Both the position numbers and the translations under genes were made by a program. The notes beneath the pieces were generated by a model. The model saw nothing but the letters and a program-made list of their open reading frames with translations, ran no database searches and was not told the DNA's origin. Below, one piece after another: positions 1 through 8,461 of a stretch of DNA of 57,519 nt. This DNA is from Sandaracinaceae bacterium (GTDB taxonomy: Bacteria > Myxococcota_A > Polyangia > Polyangiales > Sandaracinaceae): contig JAIBCE010000008.1 in the NCBI GenBank assembly GCA_019694315.1, forward strand, positions 1-57,519. Reading direction: 5' to 3'. Position 1 is the stretch's first letter, and every line of letters begins with the position of its first letter.

Positions 1-1014
1 ATCCGCTGCGGGCGGCGGTGGCTCGGAGCAGTCGGGGTCGAGCGCGCACGAGGGCACGCAGCGCCCATCGGCCACGCAAGCCTCGATCGAGCAGTCGGGA
101 TCCACGGGGCGCACACAGCTCGCGGCGCAGACGCCGTCGGCGCCGCCGTGCAGCGCCGCGCAGTCGGGGTCGCGGACGCGGCTCTCGCCCTCGCACTCCG
201 GGGCGCACGCGCCGTCGGCGCGACATGGCTCCGCGTCCTCGAAGCGATCGATCGTGGGCTGGAGGAAGAGACCGATCGCGGGCAGGTCGGCCCGCGCCGC
301 GAGCGCGACGCCCGAGCAGCTCGGCTCCGAGCGCGAGTGCACCGCGGCCAGTCGCTCGATGCCGTCGACGACCACGAAGCCGGGGGCTCCCGAGTCGCCG
401 GGGCACATGCCCGCCTCGTCGCCTTCGTGGAGGAGCTCGGTCGGGTCGACCGCGCCGGTCATCCCATCGAAGGTGTAGAGGCCCCGCGCGACCGAGCGGA
501 TGGGTCGTACCATCACATGCGGCTCGCCGAACGAACCGCCCGGCTCGAGGCGGCCTCTTCCCACGAAGGTCCACGGTGGACCGACGAATCGCGCGCTGTT
601 GTCCAGCTCCTCCCGCAGGAGCGGCGCTGGCTCGAGCCCGAGCGCCTCGCTGGTGCGCAGGAGCTGGAGATCATTCTCGTGGAACGGTGCGCCGTAGTCG
701 GGGTGACGCACGCGCTCCGTGATCGGGATGTGCTCGGTCCCCACCTCGACCCAGTCGAGGTGGCGTGTGGTGCCGCAGTGTCCAGCCGTGAGCACGACGT
801 GGGGGGAGACGATGGTCCCCGTGCACACGAAGCCCTCGGCGTCGCCGAGGCTCACGACGTAGGGACGCGTCGGATCGAGGACACCGCCGCGCAGCGCTAG
901 CAGGTGGGCGTCGCTGCGGGGCGTCGCGCACGCGGTGAGGAGTGTCGCGCCGAGGCAGGCGCACCAGCAGCTCCAGCAGGCGCGGCAGACAGGGGGGTGT
1001 GGGTGCGGGCTCAT
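1..1014 (-). CDS. Trypsin-like serine protease lipoprotein (partial, runs off window start)
   Basis: This is a secreted S1-family serine protease whose 3' end lies outside the window (338 codons visible, no stop). The N-terminus MSPHPHPPVC is followed by a hydrophobic stretch ending in LLTAC, a plausible lipobox. The catalytic triad reads H79 in TAGHC, D115 in HENDLQLL and S208 in CPGDSGAP, so the usual GDSGGP is GDSGAP. After about residue 240 the protein turns into a Cys-rich tail with repeated C-x(3)-C/DPDC motifs, common on myxobacterial extracellular proteins. The start ATG at 1012-1014 has GGAG just upstream. Substrate is unknown. The S1 assignment is secure from the triad; the lipoprotein call is less so. 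Confidence 0.85.
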   Translation of the reverse strand, partial: MSPHPHPPVCRACWSCWCACLGATLLTACATPRSDAHLLALRGGVLDPTRPYVVSLGDAEGFVCTGTIVSPHVVLTAGHCGTTRHLDWVEVGTEHIPITERVRHPDYGAPFHENDLQLLRTSEALGLEPAPLLREELDNSARFVGPPWTFVGRGRLEPGGSFGEPHVMVRPIRSVARGLYTFDGMTGAVDPTELLHEGDEAGMCPGDSGAPGFVVVDGIERLAAVHSRSEPSCSGVALAARADLPAIGLFLQPTIDRFEDAEPCRADGACAPECEGESRVRDPDCAALHGGADGVCAASCVRPVDPDCSIEACVADGRCVPSCALDPDCSEPPPPAAD

Positions 1015-1161
1015 CGGAGGCTCTCCACGGGGCTTCGGTGCGCCCCGTCCGTGGGTGGTCGGGTCAGCGTTGCTCTCGAGGCACGACGGTCCGAGAGGGC
1101 GACGTCGTCGTCCTCGAACCGGTGCAGCGGGTGGATGGCGGGAAGGCGTCCCGCTCTCACG

Positions 1162-3024
1162 TCACGCGTGGCAGGAGCCGCTCACGCAGTTCGGCGTCGC
1201 ACCGCCACAAGCACGTCCGCACACGCCGCAGTGGGCTGGGTCGTTGGCCAGGTCGACACAGGTGTCGCTGCAACATGCCGGAGTGGTGCCCATCCAGCAG
1301 GCGGGGCCGGACGGATTCGCCGCCGCCCCGCAACGGCATCGCGGGATCGAGCCACCACCCGTGCCCGGCGCACACCACTCCCCCATGCCGCACGCGACGC
1401 CGCATGCGCCGCAGTTGGCCACGTCGTAGTTCGGATCGGCGCAGTACTGATCGCCACCGCCCGCGGGCCCTGGATCACAGCAGGCCGCCGCAGCGAACCA
1501 ATGCGGCTCGCCCACCGGGAAGCTCGCGCACGGGACGCCGTGCGTGCACGAGCCACCCACGCATGCGTCCGACGTGCACGGGTTGGAGTCGTTGCAGCTC
1601 ATCGGGGTGCCAGCCTGGCAGGCGGTGCCGACGCACGTGTCGCCGACGGTGCAGGCGTCGCCGTCGGAGCAGGCGGTCCCCATCATCGCCGGTGCATGCA
1701 CGCACCCCGTCGCCGGGTTGCAGCTATCGGACGTGCACACGTTCATGTCGGCGCAGTCGAGCGGCGTGCCCGTGCAGACACCAGCGACGGAGCACGCGTC
1801 GCCGGTCGTGCAGAGGGAACCGTCGCTGCACGCGCTGCCCGTGCGGGCGGGGTGGGTGCACACGCGGGCCGAGCACACGTCGTTCGTGCAGGGGTTGCCA
1901 TCGTCGGTGCAGGTGCGCGAGCTCGGCAGGTGGCTGCAGCCCGTGGCTCCGCACCAGTCATCGGTGCACTCGTTCCCGTCGTCGCAGCCGACGGCCTCGC
2001 AGCGTCCAGCGCAGCATTCCTCGTCCGCGGCGCATCGCGCTCCACCACAGAGGCCGGCATCTCCGCTGGCGTCACGACCTGCGTCCGCCGGGCCGGCATC
2101 ACGCCCCCCGTCCGAGAGGCGAGCCGTTCCCGTGTCGATCGGAGCATCGGGCGAAGATGCGTCGATCGCCCGCGCGTCGGGCGCCCACCCGTCGGGCGCC
2201 GATGCGTCGACGGCCCACGCATCGACGGCCGACGCATCGGCGGCCCACGCGTCGATCGACGGCATCCACGCGTCGACCGAGGTGTCGTCCACCCACGCGT
2301 CGATCGAGGGCGCATCTGCGAGCGAGGCGTCGAGCACACCGGCATCCGTTCCGGCGTCCACCAAGTCCTCGCGCGGCACGCAGCCCGAGCGACCGTCGCA
2401 CCAGTCGCCCGGTGCGCACGCGGCCTCGCGGGGCACCCACGCGCACTGGAGATCGTCGATGCACACCACCTCCGCGCAATCCGCGAGGGGCGCGTCGCAT
2501 CCCACTGCGCCGCAGCAGCGGCCCGGGCAGCCGCTCGCCACACGATCGGTGCGACAGCCGATCGGGTAGCAGGCGCCGCAGAGGCAGGACTCGCCGTCCG
2601 CGCAGGGGCCGACGCCCTCGCAGTCACTGCGTGTGATCCAAAGGGTCACCTCGTAGCGCTCACGGCCCACGAAGGACGAACCTTCGGTGACGGACGCCAC
2701 CACCGCCCCGCTCGCGTCGACGAGCTCGACACGATAGCGCTGCGGGCTCGGCGAGAACGGGAGCCGTCCCGTCGTCGCGCGCGGCAGCGTCGAGCCCGTC
2801 CCAGGAGCGAATGCGTCCGCGGGCAGCTCGCCGGTCAGCGTCGCTGGCCCTCCTCCATCGGGAACGAACGTGTACCGCGCGAGCTGGAACTGCTCGCCGA
2901 CCTCGAAGTCCGTGTAGACGAGCAGCGTGACCGTCGGGCCCTCGCTGGGGCAGCCGCCCAACAGGCCGCCCATCACGCCGCCCAGCACGAGAGCCAGAGC
3001 ACCGAGGCCGAGTCGCCGCACCAT
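1162..3024 (-). CDS. Cys-rich lipoprotein with DAG-rich linker
   Basis: A predicted 620-residue lipoprotein: MVRRLGLGALALVLGG with lipobox LLGGC. A beta-rich N-terminal part (about residues 20-130) is followed by a low-complexity linker of SIDAWxxDAS-type units, then an array of C-x-D-x-N-x-C-T repeats (GNECTDDWC, GNPCTNDVC, SNPCTSDAC) and a final Cys-rich module with two copies of DPxxCGxCGxxC-like motifs. Such DAG-linked Cys-repeat lipoproteins are typical of Sandaracinus-like myxobacteria and probably sit on the cell surface; no activity can be assigned. An alternative in-frame ATG at 3045 adds seven residues. I chose 3024 because it puts the charged residues directly before the hydrophobic core. 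It is divergent from kinase 1, 63 nt away. Confidence 0.8.
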   Translation of the reverse strand: MVRRLGLGALALVLGGVMGGLLGGCPSEGPTVTLLVYTDFEVGEQFQLARYTFVPDGGGPATLTGELPADAFAPGTGSTLPRATTGRLPFSPSPQRYRVELVDASGAVVASVTEGSSFVGRERYEVTLWITRSDCEGVGPCADGESCLCGACYPIGCRTDRVASGCPGRCCGAVGCDAPLADCAEVVCIDDLQCAWVPREAACAPGDWCDGRSGCVPREDLVDAGTDAGVLDASLADAPSIDAWVDDTSVDAWMPSIDAWAADASAVDAWAVDASAPDGWAPDARAIDASSPDAPIDTGTARLSDGGRDAGPADAGRDASGDAGLCGGARCAADEECCAGRCEAVGCDDGNECTDDWCGATGCSHLPSSRTCTDDGNPCTNDVCSARVCTHPARTGSACSDGSLCTTGDACSVAGVCTGTPLDCADMNVCTSDSCNPATGCVHAPAMMGTACSDGDACTVGDTCVGTACQAGTPMSCNDSNPCTSDACVGGSCTHGVPCASFPVGEPHWFAAAACCDPGPAGGGDQYCADPNYDVANCGACGVACGMGEWCAPGTGGGSIPRCRCGAAANPSGPACWMGTTPACCSDTCVDLANDPAHCGVCGRACGGATPNCVSGSCHA

Positions 3025-3075
3025 GACGGCAGCATTCCCGTGCATGGCTCGCTGCACAAGGAGCAGCCGCTCACG

Positions 3076-3081
3076 TACACT
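3076..3081 (+). promoter_or_regulatory. Putative -10 box (TACACT) for kinase 1, leaderless type
   Basis: TACACT ends 6 nt before the GTG start at 3088, so transcription would begin at or beside the start codon. There is no Shine-Dalgarno sequence, and the 63-nt gap to the divergent lipoprotein leaves little room for a leader. The same arrangement recurs at other genes in this window. Confidence 0.45.
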
Positions 3082-3087
3082 CGGACC

Positions 3088-4797
3088 GTGAACGGCCAGC
3101 TCGACGCGACGGCGCCCCAGCAGCTCGGCCGCTACCAGCTCCTTGCGCCGATCGCCTCCGGGGGGATGGCGCGGGTGTACGTGGGTCGTGCGCTCGGCGA
3201 GGGCGGCTTCCAGCGCCTCGTGGCGATCAAGCGCATCCTCCCCGAGCTCGCCGACGATCCGAAGTTCGTCGACATGTTCCTCGATGAGGGCCGCATCGCA
3301 GGGCTCGTGACGAGCCCTCACGTCGTGCAGGTGCTCGACGTCGCGCGCACCTCGGAGGGCGAGCTCTTCATGGTGCTCGACCTCGTCCGCGGCGCACCGC
3401 TGCACGAGATCCTTCGTGCAGCGATCGCGAGAGGGTCGCGCCTCGAGGTGGCCGTGGTGGTGGGCATCCTCGCGCAGGCCGCCGACGGCCTGGCTGCGGC
3501 GCACGAGGCCACGAGCCCCGACGGTGTACCGATGAACATCGTGCATCGTGACGTGTCTCCTCAGAACATCTTGGTGGGGGAGGACGGCCGCGCGCGCTTG
3601 GCCGACTTCGGAGTGGCTCGCGCGCTCCATCGACGCTCCTCGACGCAGACCGGCGAGCTCCGCGGGAAGCTGGGGTACTTCGCGCCCGAGCAGCTGCGGG
3701 GAGTGCCTGCGAGCGTCCGCTCGGACGTCTTCTCGCTCGGCGTCGTGGCCTGGGAGGCCCTCGCGGGTCGGAGGCTCTTTCGCGGAGCCACACCGCTCGA
3801 GACCCTGCAGTCGATCCGCGCCCTGCAAGCGCCGTCGCTCGATACGCTCCGAGACGATGTCGCCCCGGCCCTCGCAGCGTGTGTGGATCGGGCGCTCGCC
3901 AAGAGCCCGTCGGCGCGGTTCTCGAGCGCGCGCGAGCTGGCGCAGGCGCTGCGCGAATCGGCCGACGAGGCGAGCCCCAGCGCCATCGCGGTGGTCGTGC
4001 GGGAGCTCGCTGGAGAAGAGCTGCGGCGGCTCGACGCGAAGATCCGCGCGGCCCTCGTCGAGCGGCCGACCCTGCCTCGCGCGCAGGTGTCCGCAACGAC
4101 GGAGCCGAGCCCGGTGCCGAGCGAAGGGTTCGAGGTCGACAGCGACACGACCACGCAGCTCCTCACGCCCTCGACCGAGCTCTCCGTCTCGGACCTCGAG
4201 CCGATGACCAGCCCGGCCGCGACGGCCGCTCCGAGCCCCCGCTCGAGGTGGGTGTTGGTCGGTCTCGCGGGGGCCGCGATCCTCGGAACCGCGATCGGCC
4301 TCGCGCTCTCGGACGAGCCCGCACCGGTGCGGCTCCCGGAGCTCCCCGTCGCCGCATCGCCGATCCCCGCATCCACGGGTCCCGAGCGCGAGGGCCCGGA
4401 GAGGGTCCCGCTCGTCGAGGCCCCGAGCGTCGCAACTGCCCCTTCCGAGAGTGCGCCGCGCGGTCGGGCGCATCGTGCAGACGCGCACACCGTCCCCTCG
4501 ATCGAAGGCGTCGGGTCTCCGGTCGAGATCCCTCCGCTCCGAGACACCGCTCGCACGGTCGAGGGCGCCACTCCCGAGGTGGATCCTCCGTCGCAGCCGA
4601 CGGCCCCGGAGCCGGCGGTGGCAGAGCCGGCGGTTGCAGAGGCGACGGCGCCAGAGCCGACGGTTGCAGAGCCGACGGTTGCAGAGCCGACGGCGCACGA
4701 GCGTCGCCGCACGCTCACGCCCGCCAGCGCGCCGCGCTCCGGCGGTCTGCGCCCGACGGAGGACTTCGCCCGCGCGCTGCGGGGCACCGCGCCCTGA
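3088..4797 (+). CDS. Serine/threonine protein kinase 1 (HRDVSPQN type)
   Basis: A 569-residue eukaryote-like Ser/Thr kinase. The kinase domain (about residues 14-280) has a glycine loop IASGGMARVY, lysine K48 in VAIKR, catalytic D155 in HRDVSPQN, D173 of DFG and an APEQL motif. HRDVSPQN in place of HRDLKPEN is common in myxobacterial kinases. One TM helix lies near residues 387-408, followed by a disordered tail with EPTVAEP-like repeats, presumably periplasmic. The GTG start puts the kinase domain close to the N-terminus; the frame stays open far upstream, but that stretch is antisense to the Cys-rich lipoprotein gene. The 3' end converges on the CAP-domain gene, whose frame continues antisense through this gene. 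Confidence 0.9.
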   Translation: MNGQLDATAPQQLGRYQLLAPIASGGMARVYVGRALGEGGFQRLVAIKRILPELADDPKFVDMFLDEGRIAGLVTSPHVVQVLDVARTSEGELFMVLDLVRGAPLHEILRAAIARGSRLEVAVVVGILAQAADGLAAAHEATSPDGVPMNIVHRDVSPQNILVGEDGRARLADFGVARALHRRSSTQTGELRGKLGYFAPEQLRGVPASVRSDVFSLGVVAWEALAGRRLFRGATPLETLQSIRALQAPSLDTLRDDVAPALAACVDRALAKSPSARFSSARELAQALRESADEASPSAIAVVVRELAGEELRRLDAKIRAALVERPTLPRAQVSATTEPSPVPSEGFEVDSDTTTQLLTPSTELSVSDLEPMTSPAATAAPSPRSRWVLVGLAGAAILGTAIGLALSDEPAPVRLPELPVAASPIPASTGPEREGPERVPLVEAPSVATAPSESAPRGRAHRADAHTVPSIEGVGSPVEIPPLRDTARTVEGATPEVDPPSQPTAPEPAVAEPAVAEATAPEPTVAEPTVAEPTAHERRRTLTPASAPRSGGLRPTEDFARALRGTAP

Positions 4798-6140
4798 GCG
4801 GAGCGACGGCGGATTGCCGCGAGGGCGAGCGCGACGATCGCGACGAGCAGGTGCACGCCGGCGCCGCCGCGCCCCGGCGAGGCGGCGCAGCGGGTGACGA
4901 TGCGACCCGGGTCGCGGAGCACACTCCCGACGTCGGCCGCGGCGCGCGCATCCGCAGGGGAGGCCGCATCCGCGATGGACCCACCCGCGTCTGGCGGGGC
5001 GCTCGACGCGTCGGGATGACCTGCGTCGAGCGCGTCCACGCACCGATCACCGTCGCAGGCCTCCGTGTCCCCGCACTCGCCGCAGCGGCCACCGCAGCCG
5101 TCGTCGCCGCAGGTGCGGCCTCCGCAGCGCGGTGTGCAGCCGCAGCGACGAGGCGAGACCTCGGACCAGTCGGCGTCGCAGCCGATCCCGTAGGAGCCGG
5201 TCGCTGGCGCTCGGCGCGTGCCCTCGCCCCCCTCGATCTCGATGACGTAGCGCGCGCAGGTGGCGCTGGTGGTGATCGCAGCGTGGAGCGTGCCGTGGAG
5301 CGGCGTCCCGCGCTCGAGGCTCATCGGCGTGCAGACCCCGTCGACGTTCACCACGGTGCTGGTGGCAGCGACGCTCCCGTAGTAGCCGACGTAGATGTCG
5401 ACGGCCGGCCCCGACTCCGGATCGTGCGCGGCCGCCGCGAGGCCCAAGGGCGCCTCGCCGAAGCCGAAGTCCTGGGTCCAGTAGCTGCCCGAATGTCCCG
5501 CTCCGAGGGAGCTCCGATCCGGCGCGAGGATGTTGTAGCGATGCCCGTTCGGTCGGCCGTGCGAGTCGCTCCCGTACCCGCATGCCTCGACGTCGTAGGG
5601 CTCGGTGAGGAAGGCGTGCATCGAGCGCTCGGCGCTCCCCGCGAGCGCGATGTTCTCTGCCCTCGGTCCCCCGCCGAAGAGGCCGACCCGCGCCGGAAAC
5701 GAGGTACAGGTGGAGCACGTCCGGCAGCTCGCGGCGTCGGTGCACGAGAACGCGCCGCCCTCGCAGGCGCACGCAGCCGAGCCGTCGCACCCCGCCTCGA
5801 ACGATGCCGCGACGTCCGCCCGCAGCGCGCACGGCGAGGTGTGGGTCAGCCCGTGTCCCCAGGCCACGAGCATCGACGAATGGAACCGCGCGGCGTCGGC
5901 GAGCTGATCGTCCCACGCGAGCGGTGGCGCGGCCGTGTAGCAGCCTCGATCGGCGCACGAATCGCAGCCCGCCAGCTCGGTCGCCGGATCTGCCCTCGCG
6001 CGGTTGACGAGCATCCACACGAGCCGCTCTTCCCGCGATGGCTCGGGATGTTCCTGGGCCACGACGACCTGCGGCCCAGAGACGATCACGGCCGCGACGA
6101 GGAGGACTCTCGGCCCGACGACGCAGTATCGCGGTTGCAT
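3561..6140 (-). CDS. CAP/SCP-domain secreted protein with Cys-rich tail; frame runs on antisense to kinase 1
   Basis: The supported part is 6140 down to about 4770. It has a signal peptide (MQPRYCVVGPRVLLVAAVIV, cleavage near VVAQ), a CAP domain (WMLVNRARADP, GHGLTHTSPC, AENIA, YWTQDFGFG), then a beta-rich region and a Cys-rich module (CGGRTCGDDGCGG). A DA-rich linker and a hydrophobic helix plus RRR (LLVAIVALALAAIRRR) follow, resembling a MYXO-CTERM sorting tail. Such proteins normally stop a few residues later. Here no in-frame stop occurs until 3561, so the formal 859-residue product would overlap kinase 1 antisense by about 1.2 kb. I trust the first ~455 residues; the rest is probably a kinase shadow or reflects a lost stop or indel. 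The start has AGAAGG upstream. Confidence 0.6.
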   Translation of the reverse strand: MQPRYCVVGPRVLLVAAVIVSGPQVVVAQEHPEPSREERLVWMLVNRARADPATELAGCDSCADRGCYTAAPPLAWDDQLADAARFHSSMLVAWGHGLTHTSPCALRADVAASFEAGCDGSAACACEGGAFSCTDAASCRTCSTCTSFPARVGLFGGGPRAENIALAGSAERSMHAFLTEPYDVEACGYGSDSHGRPNGHRYNILAPDRSSLGAGHSGSYWTQDFGFGEAPLGLAAAAHDPESGPAVDIYVGYYGSVAATSTVVNVDGVCTPMSLERGTPLHGTLHAAITTSATCARYVIEIEGGEGTRRAPATGSYGIGCDADWSEVSPRRCGCTPRCGGRTCGDDGCGGRCGECGDTEACDGDRCVDALDAGHPDASSAPPDAGGSIADAASPADARAAADVGSVLRDPGRIVTRCAASPGRGGAGVHLLVAIVALALAAIRRRSAQGAVPRSARAKSSVGRRPPERGALAGVSVRRRSCAVGSATVGSATVGSGAVASATAGSATAGSGAVGCDGGSTSGVAPSTVRAVSRSGGISTGDPTPSIEGTVCASARCARPRGALSEGAVATLGASTSGTLSGPSRSGPVDAGIGDAATGSSGSRTGAGSSESARPIAVPRIAAPARPTNTHLERGLGAAVAAGLVIGSRSETESSVEGVRSCVVVSLSTSNPSLGTGLGSVVADTCARGRVGRSTRAARIFASSRRSSSPASSRTTTAMALGLASSADSRSACASSRALENRADGLLASARSTHAARAGATSSRSVSSDGACRARIDCRVSSGVAPRKSLRPARASQATTPSEKTSERTLAGTPRSCSGAKYPSFPRSSPVCVEERRWSARATPKSAKRARPSSPTKMF

Positions 6141-6260
6141 GCCCGACCTTCTGCGAAGGGCGTGCCGGTTCGGTCGCGCCAAGAGCCCCCGCGAATGCCC
6201 GACCACGGGCCCCTCGCGGTAGCGTCGCGCGCGACCTCGTAGCGCGGCGCGCTACGGTCG

Positions 6261-7592
6261 TCAGGGACGGATGCCGTGCTTGCGCATCACGCGATAGAGG
6301 TGAACGCGATGCACGCCCGCGGCCTGGGCGGCCTCGGGCACGCGCCCGCCGTGTCGAGCGAGCAGATCCGTCACGTAGCGCCGCTCGAACTCGTCGATGA
6401 CACGCTGTCGCTCGTCGGCGAAAGGGACGGACGCGTCCACCGAGAGACCGCGTGCGGCACCCGCTGCAGGTCCGCTGGGCTCGACCTCGAGCGGTGCCTC
6501 GAAGACCAGGCAGCGTTCGAGGTGGTTTCGAAGCTGGCGCACGTTGCCGGGCCACTCGCCGTGCGCGAGACGCTCCAAGAAGGGCGCGGCTCGCAGCGCC
6601 TGCACCGCATGCGGCGGCGCCCGCAGCGAGCCGAGGATCGCATCGACCAGCAGCGGCAGATCCTCGAGCCGCTCGCGGAGCGACGGCATCACGATGCGGA
6701 TGACCGCGAGCCGGTAGAAGAGATCCGCCCGGAAGCGTCCTGCGTTGACCTCCGCCCGGAGATCGCGGTTGGTGGCGGCGACGATCCTCACGTCGACCTC
6801 TCGCGAGGCGCTACCACCCACGCGCTTGATGGTCCGGTTCTCGAGCGCGCGGAGGAGCTTGGGCTGGAGCTCGAGCGGGAGCTCGCCGATCTCGTCGAGG
6901 AAGAGCGTCCCGGCGTTGGCCTCCTCGAACGCTCCCGTTCGTGCGCTCACGGCGCCCGTGAACGCTCCACGTTCATGCCCGAAGAGCTCACTCTCGAGGA
7001 GGTTCTCGGGGATCGCGCCGCAGTCGACGACGACCAGCGGTCGGCGAGCCCGTCCGCTCGCTGCGTGCAGCGCCTCGACGGCAGCGCCCTTGCCGCTGCC
7101 GGTCTCCCCCTCGAGCAGCACCGTGGCGTCGCTCCTGGCCGCCTTGCTCAGCTCGGCCATCACGCTGCGCATCCGACGGGAGCGGCCGACGAGCCCGCCG
7201 AGCTCCGTCTGTGTCGCGGTCTCCACGGTACTCTCGTCCTCGTCCCTCGCGTCGAACCGCAGCTGGGTGTGCCCGACACGCAGCGTCTGTCCGAGACGCA
7301 GCCAGGCCTCGACGACCGCGACGCCGTCCACGCTCGTACCGTTGGAGCTGCCAACGTCTCGCACGCGGACGCGCTCCTCGTCGGCGACCAGCTCGCAGTG
7401 GAAGCGAGAGACGAACGGATCCGTCAGCACGAGGTCATTCGAGGGGTGGGTGCCGATCGAGAGTCGGTCGCCGACCGCGCGCCGCGAGCTCCCGACGTTC
7501 GGCCCGTCGACCACCGTCAACGCCATGCCGCGCACCACGCCCGAGCGCAGCTGGAGCGGCGTCGTGACCATCGTCTCGTCGTCGTGACCCAT
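6261..7592 (-). CDS. FHA-domain sigma-54-dependent transcriptional activator
   Basis: A 443-residue enhancer-binding protein. An N-terminal FHA domain (about 25-115) shows SIGTHPSNDLVL, SRFHCEL and GSSNGT, the phosphothreonine-binding loops. The AAA+ domain (about 135-370) has Walker A GETGSGKG at 162-169, the sigma-54 contact loop GAFTGA at 209-214, Walker B LFLDEIGEL and the arginine region FRADLFYRLAV. A Fis-type helix-turn-helix ends the protein (EAAQAAGVHRVHLYRVMRK). FHA replaces the usual receiver, so activation probably depends on binding a phosphorylated partner, plausibly one of the Ser/Thr kinases. A TACCTT box lies 7 nt upstream of the start, with no clear SD. It is divergent from the OmpR-type regulator gene. 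Confidence 0.92.
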   Translation of the reverse strand: MGHDDETMVTTPLQLRSGVVRGMALTVVDGPNVGSSRRAVGDRLSIGTHPSNDLVLTDPFVSRFHCELVADEERVRVRDVGSSNGTSVDGVAVVEAWLRLGQTLRVGHTQLRFDARDEDESTVETATQTELGGLVGRSRRMRSVMAELSKAARSDATVLLEGETGSGKGAAVEALHAASGRARRPLVVVDCGAIPENLLESELFGHERGAFTGAVSARTGAFEEANAGTLFLDEIGELPLELQPKLLRALENRTIKRVGGSASREVDVRIVAATNRDLRAEVNAGRFRADLFYRLAVIRIVMPSLRERLEDLPLLVDAILGSLRAPPHAVQALRAAPFLERLAHGEWPGNVRQLRNHLERCLVFEAPLEVEPSGPAAGAARGLSVDASVPFADERQRVIDEFERRYVTDLLARHGGRVPEAAQAAGVHRVHLYRVMRKHGIRP

Positions 7593-7599
7593 GCGGGCG

Positions 7600-7605
7600 A
7601 AGGTA
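7600..7605 (-). promoter_or_regulatory. Putative -10 box (TACCTT) for the FHA activator
   Basis: On the minus strand TACCTT is followed by 7 nt and the ATG at 7592. No Shine-Dalgarno sequence is visible between them, so a leaderless or very short leader is likely. Confidence 0.4.
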
Positions 7606-7774
7606 GCGCAGGGCACACACAGGTGATGAGCCGCCAAACGCTCCGCGCTGGGCCGAGAGAAACCGCTCCGATCGGGGCCGATCGCCAGGATTCCCGCCCG
7701 CCGGCTCCCGGGACGGTCCTCGGCCCGGCGCGCCCCGTCCGTTCGCCCGGGCTCGATCCCCGTCGGAACGCTGC

Positions 7775-7780
7775 TATCAG
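7775..7780 (+). promoter_or_regulatory. Putative -10 box (TATCAG) for the regulator-pdxA-uvrA operon
   Basis: TATCAG ends 6 nt before the GTG at 7787. It does not fit TAnnnT strictly because the last base is G, but the spacing matches the other leaderless candidates. It lies in the 194-nt divergent gap. Confidence 0.3.
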
Positions 7781-7786
7781 CCGGGC

Positions 7787-8461
7787 GTGTGGATCCTCGT
7801 GATCGGCGCGCCACAGCTCGTCGAGCGCCCCGACGGTGGCGCTGCGACGCTGCGTGATCTGGGCTGCCGCGTGCGCGTCGCCGATCTGTGGGAGCCGCTC
7901 GAGGAAGAGGCGAGCTTCGTGCACGCGCCGCCGGCGGCGGTGCTCGTGGAGGCGCTCGACCGCGTGGAGGTGGGGCGCGCCGTGCTCGCGCGCCTCCGCG
8001 AGGTCCCCGCGCTGCGCGAGGTGCCGTGCCTGCTCGCGATCACCGTGGGCGCCCTCCAGCGCCTCTCGGCCGAGGACGCGTTCGACGATCTCGTGCTCGT
8101 GCCCTACGTCCCCGTGGAGCTCTACGTGCGCATCCGCCGCCAGGAGCAACGAAAGAGCGCGTTCGCGGACGACGAGCAGATCAAGCTCGGGCCGCTCACG
8201 CTCGACCTCGCGGCGCACGAGGTGCGTCTCGACGGCGAGCGCATCGATCTCACGAACCAGGAGCTGGCGCTGCTCTCGTTCCTCGTCCGACATCCGGGCC
8301 GCGTGTTCAGCCGCCAGCAGCTGCTCGAGCGCGTGTGGGGCGTCGACTACTACGGCGGCTCGCGGACGGTCGACATCCACGTGCGGCGCGTGCGCATGAA
8401 GCTCGGGACGCTCGATCCGATCGAGACCGTGCGCGGCGTGGGCTACAAGGCGCGCTCGTGA
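7787..8461 (+). CDS. OmpR-family response regulator with degenerate receiver domain
   Basis: A 224-residue protein. Residues 125-224 form an OmpR/PhoB winged-helix DNA-binding domain (LTNQELALLSFLVRHPGRVFSR, then YYGGSRTVDIHVRRVRMKLG and GVGYKA). The N-terminal ~115 residues have the length and alternating pattern of a receiver, but beta-1 reads ILVIGAPQ with no acidic pair, and no phosphoacceptor Asp is evident near AAVLVEALD. It is therefore probably a phosphorylation-independent regulator. Start is GTG. The stop overlaps the pdxA GTG (GTGA), so the regulator heads a translationally coupled operon with pdxA and uvrA. Confidence 0.85.
   Translation: MWILVIGAPQLVERPDGGAATLRDLGCRVRVADLWEPLEEEASFVHAPPAAVLVEALDRVEVGRAVLARLREVPALREVPCLLAITVGALQRLSAEDAFDDLVLVPYVPVELYVRIRRQEQRKSAFADDEQIKLGPLTLDLAAHEVRLDGERIDLTNQELALLSFLVRHPGRVFSRQQLLERVWGVDYYGGSRTVDIHVRRVRMKLGTLDPIETVRGVGYKARS

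Noticed and set aside
904..3087. Long plus-strand open frame upstream of and joined to kinase 1
   Set aside because: It is antisense to two real minus-strand genes and reads as Arg/Ala/His-rich shadow sequence. The kinase starts at the GTG at 3088.
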